Assembly: GCA_009774175.1 (NCBI GenBank)
Contig: VSNG01000021.1
Coordinates: 1-64,000 of the forward strand
Length of the DNA: 64,000 nt
DNA from: Lachnospiraceae bacterium
GTDB lineage: Bacteria; Bacillota; Clostridia; Lachnospirales; Lachnospiraceae
Direction of reading: 5' to 3'
Both the position numbers and the translations under genes were made by a program. Of this stretch, positions 8,268-15,312 are shown one piece after another (within the stretch, counting starts at the first letter, position 1; each line of letters starts with the position of its first letter). The notes under the pieces are model-generated. The model worked only from the letters and a program-made list of their open reading frames with translations. It had not been told where the DNA came from and ran no database searches.

Positions 8268-8939
8268 ATGGAAATTAGCAGTATCAATGGAGCAAATGCA
8301 CAAGTGCGGCAAATGGGAATAAATCAAGCAACAGATTCTTACAGCCGGAATATCCAGAACCAGATTGCCAATGCACAAAAGCAGTTGCAGGAGCTTTCTT
8401 CCAACAAAGATATGACGCAGGAAGAAAAAATGACGAAGCGGCAGGAATTACAGCAGCAGATCAGTGACTTGAATATGCAGCTAAGACAACACCAAGTGGA
8501 GCAGCGCAGAGAGAAACAGCAGAAACAATCTTCTTTTGATGATTTGCTCGGTGGAAATCAGAAAACAGGTGTAGCAGATACGGGAGTGATTATTTCCCTT
8601 TCAACGACAAAAGAGCAAATTGCAGGCATGAAGAAAGTGCGGACAGACTTGCAGGGGAAATTGCGTACTGCTCAAACGGAGGAGGAAAAAGCAGACTTGC
8701 AGGAAAAGATTGACAACATTACCCAAAATATAGGCGACAAGGTAAAAGAAACACAAGACACCATATCGGATTATCAAAAGGCTGAACAGGATAAAGCAGA
8801 TAAGACACTGGATAAGAAAGAAGATGAAAAAGAGAACGAAACAAATGTTGGTTCGGGAGAAGAAAAAGGTAGTGTTGAGGTCAAGTCTGCGGAAAGTGCG
8901 AATACAGACGTAGAGGTGCAAAAAGAAAAGGAACGATAA
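8268..8939 (+). CDS. FlxA-like coiled-coil protein
   Basis: A 223-residue, glutamine- and lysine-rich protein starting MEISSINGANAQVRQ, with ribosome-binding site AAGGAGG. The first 110 residues match the pattern of FlxA-like proteins: NQIANAQKQLQELSSNKDM followed by QEEKMTKRQELQQQISDLN. A second coiled coil and a very acidic, low-complexity tail follow. There is no signal peptide or membrane helix. It is the last gene of the BlaI-M56-DUF6033 cassette. Its N-terminus resembles that of the preceding gene product in style (ME-I-x-N/S), hinting that the two proteins act together or share a route. Confidence 0.7.
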   Translation: MEISSINGANAQVRQMGINQATDSYSRNIQNQIANAQKQLQELSSNKDMTQEEKMTKRQELQQQISDLNMQLRQHQVEQRREKQQKQSSFDDLLGGNQKTGVADTGVIISLSTTKEQIAGMKKVRTDLQGKLRTAQTEEEKADLQEKIDNITQNIGDKVKETQDTISDYQKAEQDKADKTLDKKEDEKENETNVGSGEEKGSVEVKSAESANTDVEVQKEKER

Positions 8940-9032
8940 GAAACAGTTAAATAAGCTAGGCATACATAAATAAACTTGTCTATATGGTTAAATAGATAAA
9001 CGTGCATTGGGTGACAAAGGAGGGCTGATATC

Positions 9033-9461
9033 ATAGCTAAGATACTAATATTAGCTTTTAATGATGATGAAGAAAAGGCAATAGAAAAGGTACTGTCCGT
9101 CCTTTCAGATGAAATCGGTCTTGAAGCTGTGCAGCCAGTCACAAGCTCCGTCCTCTCCTTTCCCGGTCTTGAAATCAAACTATACCAACGCAGGGTACTC
9201 CGGGACGGGGAGGACGTTCCCCTTACCCGCCTTGAATATGGGACGCTTGCTTATTTAGCGTCCTCGCCGGGCAGGGTGTTCACGCAGGAGCAGATTTTTG
9301 AAGCCGTTTGGGATATGGATAGCGATAGCTGCCATTCAAGCGTTGTAAACGTGATTTACAACCTGCGGAAAAAGATTGAAACAGACAGCAGGAATCCAGT
9401 GTATATAAAGACGTTGTTAGGTGTCGGATATAAATTCGATATGCAGAGCAGCGGGGGATAA
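9033..9461 (+). CDS. Winged-helix DNA-binding protein of an integrative element, apparent ATA start
   Basis: A 142-residue protein whose C-terminal 90 residues are an OmpR/PhoB-type winged helix (VPLTRLEYGTLAYLASSPG ... IYNLRKKIE ... LLGVGYKFD). The N-terminal 40 residues (AKILILAFNDDEEKAIEK) are a short stub in place of a receiver domain. Clostridia integrative elements carry proteins of this kind. The only codon correctly spaced behind AAAGGAGGG (9016-9023) is ATA at 9033, where relatives would have ATG GCT AAG. The next usable start is GTG at 9129, inside the folded part. The gene is therefore probably poorly expressed or silent. It faces the TTRAP gene across a terminator. Confidence 0.7.
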   Translation: MAKILILAFNDDEEKAIEKVLSVLSDEIGLEAVQPVTSSVLSFPGLEIKLYQRRVLRDGEDVPLTRLEYGTLAYLASSPGRVFTQEQIFEAVWDMDSDSCHSSVVNVIYNLRKKIETDSRNPVYIKTLLGVGYKFDMQSSGG

Positions 9462-9618
9462 AGCCGACAGGGTTACGCTCCCGCTTTCCTTATGCCATAA
9501 TCATATAGGCAGGAAAGCATTATAAGGCGTTTTAAGGGCATTTGCAGGATGGGCAGGGAAATATTCACTATCGCCCGGAAAACGGCTTCTAAGCGTCCAC
9601 AAGGGCGTAAAAAAGATA

Positions 9619-9654
9619 CCGGGGAATGGCACTGTATAAGCTGCCATTCCCCGG
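9619..9654. terminator. Strong hairpin between converging genes
   Basis: A perfect 13-base stem, CCGGGGAATGGCA at 9619-9631 with its complement at 9642-9654, and a 10-base loop. It lies between the winged-helix gene (+) and the TTRAP gene (-) and could end both transcripts, although the T run on the plus side is short. Confidence 0.65.
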
Positions 9655-9661
9655 CGTTTCA

Positions 9662-9871
9662 TTACTCCATATCTTCAGCAGGCAAAAACACAAGCCCGGC
9701 AAATTCTTCCTCGGTCAGTTTCTTCAGCTTTTCCGCTGTGCGCCCTGCAAGCTCCTGTATCTCCGTTTCCATGTAGGGCAGGGCGGCGGTCATTGCCGCC
9801 ACCGTAGCCGCCCTTGTTTTCTTCCTGTAACAGCAGATAAGGTTTGTTTCCTCAAAGTTGAATTGTCCCAT
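9662..9871 (-). CDS. Transposon-transfer assisting protein (TTRAP-like)
   Basis: A 69-residue protein starting at ATG 9871-9869 (MGQFNFEETNLICCYR) behind GGAGG in the reverse strand. The pattern FNFEETNLICCY near the start, a central run of alanine and leucine helices, and the ending KLTEEEFAGLVFLPAED correspond to the small TTRAP proteins of conjugative transposons. The exact role of the family is unknown. It supports reading 3900-9900 as remains of an integrative conjugative element. Confidence 0.72.
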   Translation of the reverse strand: MGQFNFEETNLICCYRKKTRAATVAAMTAALPYMETEIQELAGRTAEKLKKLTEEEFAGLVFLPAEDME

Positions 9872-9895
9872 GCGCTTATACCTCCAATCCCTTGT

Positions 9896-10531
9896 TTTTG
9901 CGAGGAAGAAAAATGCACCGCGGCAGTGGCGGACACCGAAGCGGTGGTGAAGGCGGTACTGACGCCCGACCAGCAGGAGCTGGTAAACGGCGGTGAGACC
10001 ATTGAAATCCGAATAGACGTAACCGATATTTCCGAGAAAGTACCTCCGCAGGACAAGGAAGTGATCGAGAGCGGCATTGAGGCGCACAGTGAAGAGGTGC
10101 CTGGACTCGTACTCGGTATGTACGTGGACATATCCATGTTCATCAGGATCGGAGCCGGAGAATGGAACGCTATCACCGAGACGGACGAACCCATAGAAGT
10201 GGTAGTTAACATCCCGGAGAAGCTGCAAAGCGACGGCAGGGAATATTATATCATCCGTGCCCATAACGGGGAGTATACTTTTATGAACGATCTGGACGAT
10301 GTGCAGGACACCATTACAGTAAGCACGGAACTGTTTTCCAGCTATGCGATTGCCTATGTGGAGACGGACGACACGGGGGCAGACGCAAAGTGCGGCCTGT
10401 GTCATATCTGCCCGACCTTCCTTGGGATCTGTTACTTTGTCTGGCTGGCGGTTATCTTAATAGTTATAGTGATCGTGATACTTGCGGTACTGCGCAGGAA
10501 GAAAGAGGAGGAGCCGGAAGAACAAAAATAA
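9896..10531 (+). pseudogene. C-terminal tail of a large membrane-anchored surface protein
   Basis: This frame encodes about 210 residues of extracellular beta-rich sequence (TIEIRIDVTDISEKVPP, REYYIIRAHNGEYTF, TVSTELFSSYAIAYVE). Then come a cysteine pair (CGLCHICP), one membrane helix (WLAVILIVIVIVILAVL) and a short charged tail. That is the anchor end of a big exported protein. There is no signal peptide or ribosome-binding site at its left edge; it begins abruptly where the TTRAP promoter region ends. The upstream part was most likely cut off by insertion or deletion of the mobile element. Confidence 0.65.
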
Positions 10532-10540
10532 GGATTAAAA

Positions 10541-10570
10541 AATGGGGATGCCGGGACAGACATCCCCATT
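10541..10570 (+). terminator. Hairpin after the surface-protein tail
   Basis: AATGGGGATG at 10541-10550 pairs perfectly with CATCCCCATT at 10561-10570. It starts ten bases after the stop of the surface-protein fragment. There is no long T run, so termination may be weak. Confidence 0.55.
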
Positions 10571-10613
10571 ACCCCAGACGGAAACTGATGCAACAGGATT
10601 TACAAGTTACACA

Positions 10614-10650
10614 GGCTATCCCCTGTTTGCGGTAGAGGATAGCCCTTTTT
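10614..10650 (+). terminator. Second terminator-like hairpin with T run
   Basis: GGCTATCC at 10614-10621 pairs with GGATAGCC at 10637-10644, followed by TTTTT at 10646-10650. It backs up the previous hairpin. The rest of the gap to 10840 shows no convincing gene. Confidence 0.6.
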
Positions 10651-10840
10651 CTGCCTATTTACGGTTGTTGTGGTTATCAATGTAAGCTAAAGCGGCAAAT
10701 ACCATTGCGTATGCCACAAAAAGATAATGACAGCGCCGATCAGGATGTGGTAAACTTGTCTCGTATGGATTTAAGAGGCCGGAGGAACAAAACGGCGCTT
10801 TAAAATCTAGGCTTTGCAGAAAACGGATGAGGTAAACCAT

Positions 10841-11071
10841 ATGCGGGAGATGGAGTTTAAGATGGAACGTCCCGGCCTGCTCAAAGAGGGAGACAGGATT
10901 ACGGTAACAGAGGGCGTTCTGCCCAGCAATTATTACTACACGATTGACCCGTCCCTTGCCATGTCCGGGAATTTTCCCTTTCGGGAGAGGATGCTGGAGC
11001 GGGAGGGTGTTGTGACCGAAGTGAAGGAGACGGCCAGAGGATATTATGTGGTGGCCAGATTCGGAGATTGA
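10841..11071 (+). CDS. Small conserved-looking protein of unknown function
   Basis: A 76-residue protein starting at ATG 10841, eight bases behind GAGG; a TTG at 10814 is a weaker alternative. It is probably soluble, with alternating beta-type stretches (GDRITVTEGVLP and GVVTEVKETARGYYVVARF) that suggest a small barrel or SH3-like fold. I do not recognise the family. It lies 20 bases ahead of ridA and is probably co-transcribed with ridA and aroK. Confidence 0.6.
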   Translation: MREMEFKMERPGLLKEGDRITVTEGVLPSNYYYTIDPSLAMSGNFPFRERMLEREGVVTEVKETARGYYVVARFGD

Positions 11072-11091
11072 AAGGAAGGAGAGATAAAGTT

Positions 11092-11469
11092 ATGTTAACT
11101 AAAGTATCTACAGACAAAGCGCCGGCGGCCATTGGGCCTTATTCGCAGGGCATTATCGCGGGAGATTTTCTGTTTGCATCGGGGCAGATTCCCATTGACC
11201 CGGCTACGGGAGAAATTACGGGAAAGGATGTGACTGAGCAGGCGGAGCAGGCCATGAAAAATGTGGGCGCGATTCTTGCGGAGGCGGGATGCGATTACAC
11301 GAAGGTGGTGAAGACCACCTGTTTTCTGGCCGAGATGGCGGATTTTGCGGCGTTCAATGCGGTGTATGAAAAGTACTTTACAGAAAAACCCGCAAGAAGC
11401 TGCGTTGCGGTAAAACAGCTGCCAAAAGACGTGCTTTGCGAGGTGGAAGTGACGGCGTATTTGAAATGA
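11092..11469 (+). CDS. ridA: RidA family reactive enamine/imine deaminase
   Basis: RidA hydrolyses reactive 2-aminoacrylate and related imines made by PLP enzymes. ATG 11092 (MLTKVSTDKAPAAIGPYSQG) sits behind AAGGAAGGAG and gives 125 residues, the family length. Diagnostic motifs are GPYSQG, FASGQIPIDPATG and the active-site arginine and glutamate region ARSCVAVKQLPKDVLCEVE. The stop overlaps the aroK start (ATGA). PLP-dependent enzymes encoded elsewhere in the window (argD, glyA) would be natural sources of substrate, but that is only inference. Confidence 0.93.
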   Translation: MLTKVSTDKAPAAIGPYSQGIIAGDFLFASGQIPIDPATGEITGKDVTEQAEQAMKNVGAILAEAGCDYTKVVKTTCFLAEMADFAAFNAVYEKYFTEKPARSCVAVKQLPKDVLCEVEVTAYLK

Positions 11470-11960
11470 AGAATATTATATTAATCGGTATGCCCGGCGC
11501 GGGAAAGAGCACTGTGGGCGTAGTGCTGGCAAAAAGACTCGGCTATGCCTTTGTGGATGCAGACCTGGAAATTCAAAGCAGAGAGGGGAAGCTTCTGCAT
11601 GAGATTATAGCCGAGCGGGGCGTGGAAGGTTTTTGGAAGGTGGAGGAGTCCGTGGGCGAATCCATGCATGTGCGCCGGACGGTGATAGCCACAGGAGGCA
11701 GCGCGGTTTACGGGGAGAAAGCCATGACCCATTATAAACAGATGGGCAGGGTGGTGTATCTGTCGCTTCCGCTGGAAGGAATCAGGGAAAGACTGGGAGA
11801 CCTCACAGAGCGGGGCGTGACGCTGAAAGAAGGGCAGGATTTGGACGGCCTCTATGCGGAGAGAAAGCCGCTTTACGAGCGGTATGCCGATATCACGGTA
11901 AACTGTGAAGGCCTTTCCATTCGGGAAATCGTCGAAAAAATTGCAAAGATAACTGCATAA
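11466..11960 (+). CDS. aroK: Shikimate kinase
   Basis: Shikimate kinase phosphorylates shikimate at O3 on the way to chorismate and the aromatic amino acids. The 164-residue protein has the P-loop (GMPGAGKSTVG, residues 8-18), the shikimate-binding DxD-type motif (FVDADLEI), an ATGGS motif, and the arginine of the lid (LTERG region, somewhat divergent). It overlaps ridA by four bases and ends before a clear terminator. No other aromatic pathway gene is in the window. Confidence 0.9.
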   Translation: MKNIILIGMPGAGKSTVGVVLAKRLGYAFVDADLEIQSREGKLLHEIIAERGVEGFWKVEESVGESMHVRRTVIATGGSAVYGEKAMTHYKQMGRVVYLSLPLEGIRERLGDLTERGVTLKEGQDLDGLYAERKPLYERYADITVNCEGLSIREIVEKIAKITA

Positions 11961-11975
11961 TTTATGAGAAAAGAC

Positions 11976-12011
11976 AGAGAATATCGAAGAGTAGATATTC
12001 TCTGCTTTTTT
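11976..12011 (+). terminator. Rho-independent terminator after aroK
   Basis: AGAGAATATC at 11976-11985 pairs perfectly with GATATTCTCT at 11994-12003 and is followed by GC and six T residues. Confidence 0.88.
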
Positions 12012-12044
12012 ATGTGCAGGACAAGCAGTTTGGAGGGTTAAAAT

Positions 12045-12404
12045 ATGATGGATTATTTCAATGCGTTTTGGGTGGGCGGTCTGATCTGCGCGCTGGTACA
12101 GATACTTTTGGAAAAGACAAAGCTCCTGCCGGGCCGCGTTATGGTGCTTCTGGTGTGTACGGGCGCCGTGATCAGCTTCTTTGGGCTGTATGAACCCTTT
12201 ATGGAATATGCCGGGGCGGGCGCCAGCGTTCCCCTTCTGGGATACGGAAATATTTTAATGAAAGGCGTAAGGGAAGCTGTGGATCAGAATGGATTTATCG
12301 GTTTATTTCAGGGCGGCTTTAAGACAGGTGCCGTAGGATGTGCGGCGGCTTTGGTTTTCGGCTATCTGGCCAGTCTGATATTTAGTCCGAAGATGAAGCG
12401 TTAA
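12045..12404 (+). CDS. spoVAE: Stage V sporulation protein AE (SpoVAE)
   Basis: SpoVA proteins form the inner spore membrane channel for dipicolinic acid. The 119-residue, very hydrophobic protein starts at ATG 12045 (a second ATG follows directly) behind GGAGGG at 12032-12037. It has four membrane helices and the typical SpoVAE core LPGRVMVLLVCTGAV and YGNILMKGVREAVDQNG. SpoVAE is usually encoded with spoVAC and spoVAD, but here it stands alone behind the aroK terminator. Expression in the forespore would be expected; no sigma-G promoter was identified with confidence. Confidence 0.88.
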   Translation: MMDYFNAFWVGGLICALVQILLEKTKLLPGRVMVLLVCTGAVISFFGLYEPFMEYAGAGASVPLLGYGNILMKGVREAVDQNGFIGLFQGGFKTGAVGCAAALVFGYLASLIFSPKMKR

Positions 12405-12505
12405 ATTTTTTTCCATTTTTGAAGACATTTACCGCCGGGCCTCGTTATAATAGACAGGAAGCGCAAATTGCGGTTCTACAGACAAAAGGAAAGGGGGCAA
12501 AGCGT

Positions 12506-13072
12506 ATCAACAGGGAAGAACAATTATCAGCGCTGATTGATTCTTACCAGCATCTTGTATTTTCTATATGTTATAAGTTGACAGCGGATTATTTTGCCTC
12601 CGAGGATCTGGCGCAGGAAACCTTTCTGTCGGCCTACAGGCATTTGGAAGAATTTGACGGCAGATATGAGAAAGCATGGATTTGCCGGATCGCTACCAAT
12701 AAGTGTCTGGATTATATGCAGAGCGCGGGGAGGCGGAGCATTCCCACAGCGGATCTGGGACTGGAAAACGGCAGGCCTCCCGACGGGAGAGGAGCCACGG
12801 GCGCGGTCGGCGGATACGGGCAGGAAGACGATGCATTACAGCAGACGCCGGAAAGTATTTTCCTTGAGCGGGAAGTGAGGGAGACACTGCTTGCCAGATG
12901 CCGGTCTCTGAAATCACCTTACGATGAGATTGCAAAAGCATATTACTACGATGAAATGGACGCGGGAGAGATCGCAGAGGCAAGAGGCGTAAAGAAAAAG
13001 ACCATACAGACGCAGATTTACCGGGCGAGAAGTATGCTTCGCAGGATGTATGAAAAGGAGAAAGGCGCATGA
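12506..13072 (+). CDS. ECF-type RNA polymerase sigma factor, apparent ATC start
   Basis: A sigma-70 family regulator of the extracytoplasmic-function type. Region 2 is visible (LIDSYQHLVFSICYKLTADYFASEDLAQETFL, key parts YQHLVFSICYKL and DLAQETFLSAYRHL). A variable linker follows, then region 4 (YYYDEMDAGEIAEARG, KTIQTQIYRARSMLRRM). No ATG, GTG or TTG fits the conserved N-terminus. The best-placed codon is ATC at 12506 (giving M-NREEQLSALI), eight bases after GGGGG at 12493-12497. Starting at TTG 12419 would lack a ribosome-binding site and include a TATAAT at 12446-12451. The stop overlaps the next gene by four bases, which fits a sigma/anti-sigma pair. Confidence 0.85.
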   Translation: MNREEQLSALIDSYQHLVFSICYKLTADYFASEDLAQETFLSAYRHLEEFDGRYEKAWICRIATNKCLDYMQSAGRRSIPTADLGLENGRPPDGRGATGAVGGYGQEDDALQQTPESIFLEREVRETLLARCRSLKSPYDEIAKAYYYDEMDAGEIAEARGVKKKTIQTQIYRARSMLRRMYEKEKGA

Positions 13073-13545
13073 TACATAATATAGCGGAAGAGAGAAAAAA
13101 ACTGAACAGGCAGGATGTCTCACTCTCAGATCCGTTTACCGACGAGGCGCTTTTTGCGCTGATCGGACAGACGGAGGAGAGCGCCCTTATACATGCACCG
13201 GCTCATTTGAAAGAAAGGGTATTTTTTCAGCTTGACGAGGAGAGGAAAAAGAGAAAAAGGAGACAGCTTTTTTCTTATCGGGCCAAGGTTCTGGTAGGAA
13301 TGGCGGCGGCTCTTACTGTGCTCTTTCTGGTGCCTGTGGACGACAGGAAGATGTTTGACGTGCCGTGGACGGATCAGGGGACGGTGGACATGGACGCATG
13401 GGAACAGGACATTATGGAAAGACAGCAGGATATCGACAGAACCTGGATGCGATATCAGAAAGGGCAGAAGAGAGCGGAGACGAGAACACAGTATGTGTGG
13501 AGTATCGTGGAAACAATAGAAGAAAAAACAGATTGGGAGGATTGA
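13069..13545 (+). CDS. Putative membrane anti-sigma factor
   Basis: A 158-residue protein with one central membrane helix (VLVGMAAALTVLFLVPV, about residues 74-91). The cytoplasmic N-terminal part is about 70 residues (with APAHLKERVFFQLDEERKKRKRR) and the outer part is acidic and tryptophan-containing. Its position directly after an ECF sigma factor with a 4-base overlap, together with the one-helix topology, argues for an anti-sigma role. No zinc-binding HxxxCxxC motif is present, so it is not a ZAS-type anti-sigma factor. Confidence 0.68.
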   Translation: MIHNIAEERKKLNRQDVSLSDPFTDEALFALIGQTEESALIHAPAHLKERVFFQLDEERKKRKRRQLFSYRAKVLVGMAAALTVLFLVPVDDRKMFDVPWTDQGTVDMDAWEQDIMERQQDIDRTWMRYQKGQKRAETRTQYVWSIVETIEEKTDWED

Positions 13546-13549
13546 TGAA

Positions 13550-14236
13550 ATGAAAAGGAAGAAAAACAGATTTTGGTTGTTTGTGTTTTCCCTTATGCCG
13601 GGGGCGGGGCATATGTACATAGGCTTTATGAAGATGGGAGTAAGCTTTATGGCGGGCTTTCTTCTGTCCTGCGTGGTCGTTGGGATTACCGGCATCGGCG
13701 CGCTGGCGGCAATTTCCATCATCATTTATGCGTATGCTTTTTTCCACGCCAACAATCTTGGCAGTTTGGATGACGAACAGTTTGCGGCCATGGAAGACGA
13801 GTATCTTTTCGGGTTTGCCGATATGGATTACAGCCGTTTGAAATTAAGCAGAAAGAACAAAAATATTGCGGCGGCAGCTCTTATTGTTCTGGGCGTGTGT
13901 ATGCTGTGGAATGTGGGATTTGGTATGCTAAGAGACTATATGGGTTGGGATAATCCCATGATCAGGGCCATTTACTACACGATGAGGGACGAGGTGCCAA
14001 GGGTGGTGATAGCGCTTGCGGTAATCTGGTTTGGCGTGGCGCTGTTACGTGGGAAGAAGGATACGGAAGCGCCGTTAATGCAGCTTGAACAGAAGGAGAG
14101 GCAGCCGAAAGAACCGATGGGCGAAGAGAAAGGGAAGCAGTCGGAAGTGCCAAAAGGCGAACAGAGTGGGGAACAGATGAAAGAACTGAGGGGCGAAGAG
14201 AAAGACGGACAGGCGGATGGCCAACAGGAGGTGTAG
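13550..14236 (+). CDS. TM2-type multi-pass membrane protein
   Basis: A 228-residue membrane protein. It begins with two helices around SLMPGAGHMYIGFMKMG, the pattern of TM2-domain proteins (glycine-rich turn, GHMY-G). A 60-residue acidic soluble stretch, two more helices (NIAAAALIVLGVCMLWNVG and VVIALAVIWFGVALL) and a repetitive glutamate/lysine/glutamine-rich tail follow. It lies four bases after the putative anti-sigma gene. It is probably part of an envelope-stress operon; its own function is unknown. Confidence 0.7.
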   Translation: MKRKKNRFWLFVFSLMPGAGHMYIGFMKMGVSFMAGFLLSCVVVGITGIGALAAISIIIYAYAFFHANNLGSLDDEQFAAMEDEYLFGFADMDYSRLKLSRKNKNIAAAALIVLGVCMLWNVGFGMLRDYMGWDNPMIRAIYYTMRDEVPRVVIALAVIWFGVALLRGKKDTEAPLMQLEQKERQPKEPMGEEKGKQSEVPKGEQSGEQMKELRGEEKDGQADGQQEV

Positions 14237-14239
14237 GAT

Positions 14240-14593
14240 ATGGAAATGCAGGCAAAAGAAGCCGTATCGACGGCCATGGAAGGAGTTGGAGTGGTGAAGA
14301 CCCGACGGGTGGGCTCCGTGACCTTCGGACTGACGTTAATCGTATTCGGTGTGTTGTTTCTGGTACATATGGCGGCGCCCTTTCTCAATTACGAGATGAT
14401 CTTTGACTGCTGGCCGGTGGTTTTTGTCCTGCTTGGCGTTGAAATTCTGGTGGAAAATCGAAAAAGCAGTCTGGCGGGATATAGGTTTGTTTATGATTTC
14501 CCGGCCATCCTTATGCTGATGCTGCTGTTGTTTTTTGCCATGATGATGGCAGTAGTGGACTGCGCCATACAGTGTCAAAAGTTATGGTGGTAG
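14240..14593 (+). CDS. Small membrane protein with LiaI/LiaF-like transmembrane region
   Basis: A 117-residue protein with three or four helices. The segment VGSVTFGLTLIVFGVLFLVH followed by YEMIFDCWPVVFVLLGVEILVE has the 'WPL/WPV...LGxEIL' pattern of the LiaI-LiaF/DUF5668-type transmembrane module. The gene follows the TM2 gene by three bases (RBS AGGAGG at 14226-14231). Together with the sigma and anti-sigma genes it suggests a cell-envelope stress response, which is an inference from context. Confidence 0.68.
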   Translation: MEMQAKEAVSTAMEGVGVVKTRRVGSVTFGLTLIVFGVLFLVHMAAPFLNYEMIFDCWPVVFVLLGVEILVENRKSSLAGYRFVYDFPAILMLMLLLFFAMMMAVVDCAIQCQKLWW

Positions 14594-14619
14594 CTTATGC
14601 AGGGTTAATGCCCAAAAAT

Positions 14620-15126
14620 TCAGGTTAAATCTTCGTAGGCAATTTCCTTATTGTAAAGAAATTTTCTGACGGCTTTATCCCACAAGACGTCAGGGGTTTT
14701 ATCCATAAGAAAGGTATGAAAGGCGGTGCCGGTCACAAGCGTAAGACCGGCGCCGTCATATTTTATGTTCAGGACAAAGGCTTTCACCTGCTCCGGCGTA
14801 ACGGCGCACTCTTCCTTTTGCAGGATGGACGTCTTGTAATCGGGATTCAGATGCAGCACAAAATGAAAGGCGGCGGGCGTATGTCTGCCCTTGATCAGGT
14901 CAAAGCAGATCGGGCGTACGGTTTTCCAAGTGGAAAAGTCGTAGGGGCGGATTTCTTTGTCTTCCCATTCCTCCGTGCTGTAAAACGCGCGGTTTTGCCG
15001 CCCGTCTATGGTGAAGGTATTATAAGTGCTGATTGAGGCCTCTTCAAGCAGGAAGGAATCGAAGTCCTCCCCGGCCAGAAGCCGGTTCATAAATTGTTTT
15101 ATGTGGGTGATTTTTAATGCGATCAT
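14620..15126 (-). CDS. DUF5721-type protein of unknown function
   Basis: A soluble protein of 168 residues from ATG 15126-15124 (MIALKITHIKQFMNRLL), preceded by AGAAAGG; an in-frame ATG at 15177 would add 17 residues without a good ribosome-binding site. It contains FLLEEASISTYNTFTIDGR near the start and ends FLYNKEIAYEDL. I associate this pattern with DUF5721, a family without a known function. It is transcribed alone, back to back with the DegV gene. Confidence 0.7.
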   Translation of the reverse strand: MIALKITHIKQFMNRLLAGEDFDSFLLEEASISTYNTFTIDGRQNRAFYSTEEWEDKEIRPYDFSTWKTVRPICFDLIKGRHTPAAFHFVLHLNPDYKTSILQKEECAVTPEQVKAFVLNIKYDGAGLTLVTGTAFHTFLMDKTPDVLWDKAVRKFLYNKEIAYEDLT

Positions 15127-15242
15127 ATGCTGCCTTTCTGCCAGATAGCGGTCTTTGGAAGTTTCCGTGTTCGCCATAAATTAAAGGAAGTCTCATTTGA
15201 TTGTAAAATAATTGCCTTCTGTTTGCAACGCATATTTCCTAT

Positions 15243-15271
15243 TTGCAAAATTGGGTATTCTATGATAGTAT
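15243..15271 (+). promoter_or_regulatory. Probable promoter of the DegV gene
   Basis: TTGCAA at 15243-15248 and TAGTAT at 15266-15271, spaced by 17 bases, lie 40 bases ahead of the DegV start. Confidence 0.5.
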
Positions 15272-15312
15272 AAGTGGTAATGAAAACTATGTAAAATGGT
15301 TACGGAGGCTTT

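Noticed and set aside
10655..10840. A minus-strand frame of 61 codons ending in a hydrophobic segment.
   Set aside because: No ribosome-binding site, no recognised family, and it overlaps the presumed promoter region of the gene at 10841. The membrane-like end is suggestive but not enough.
12446..12451. TATAAT as a promoter for the sigma operon.
   Set aside because: With TTGAAG at 12419-12424 the spacer is 21 bases, too long for a normal promoter, and no better -35 is seen. Used only as weak evidence against the TTG 12419 start.
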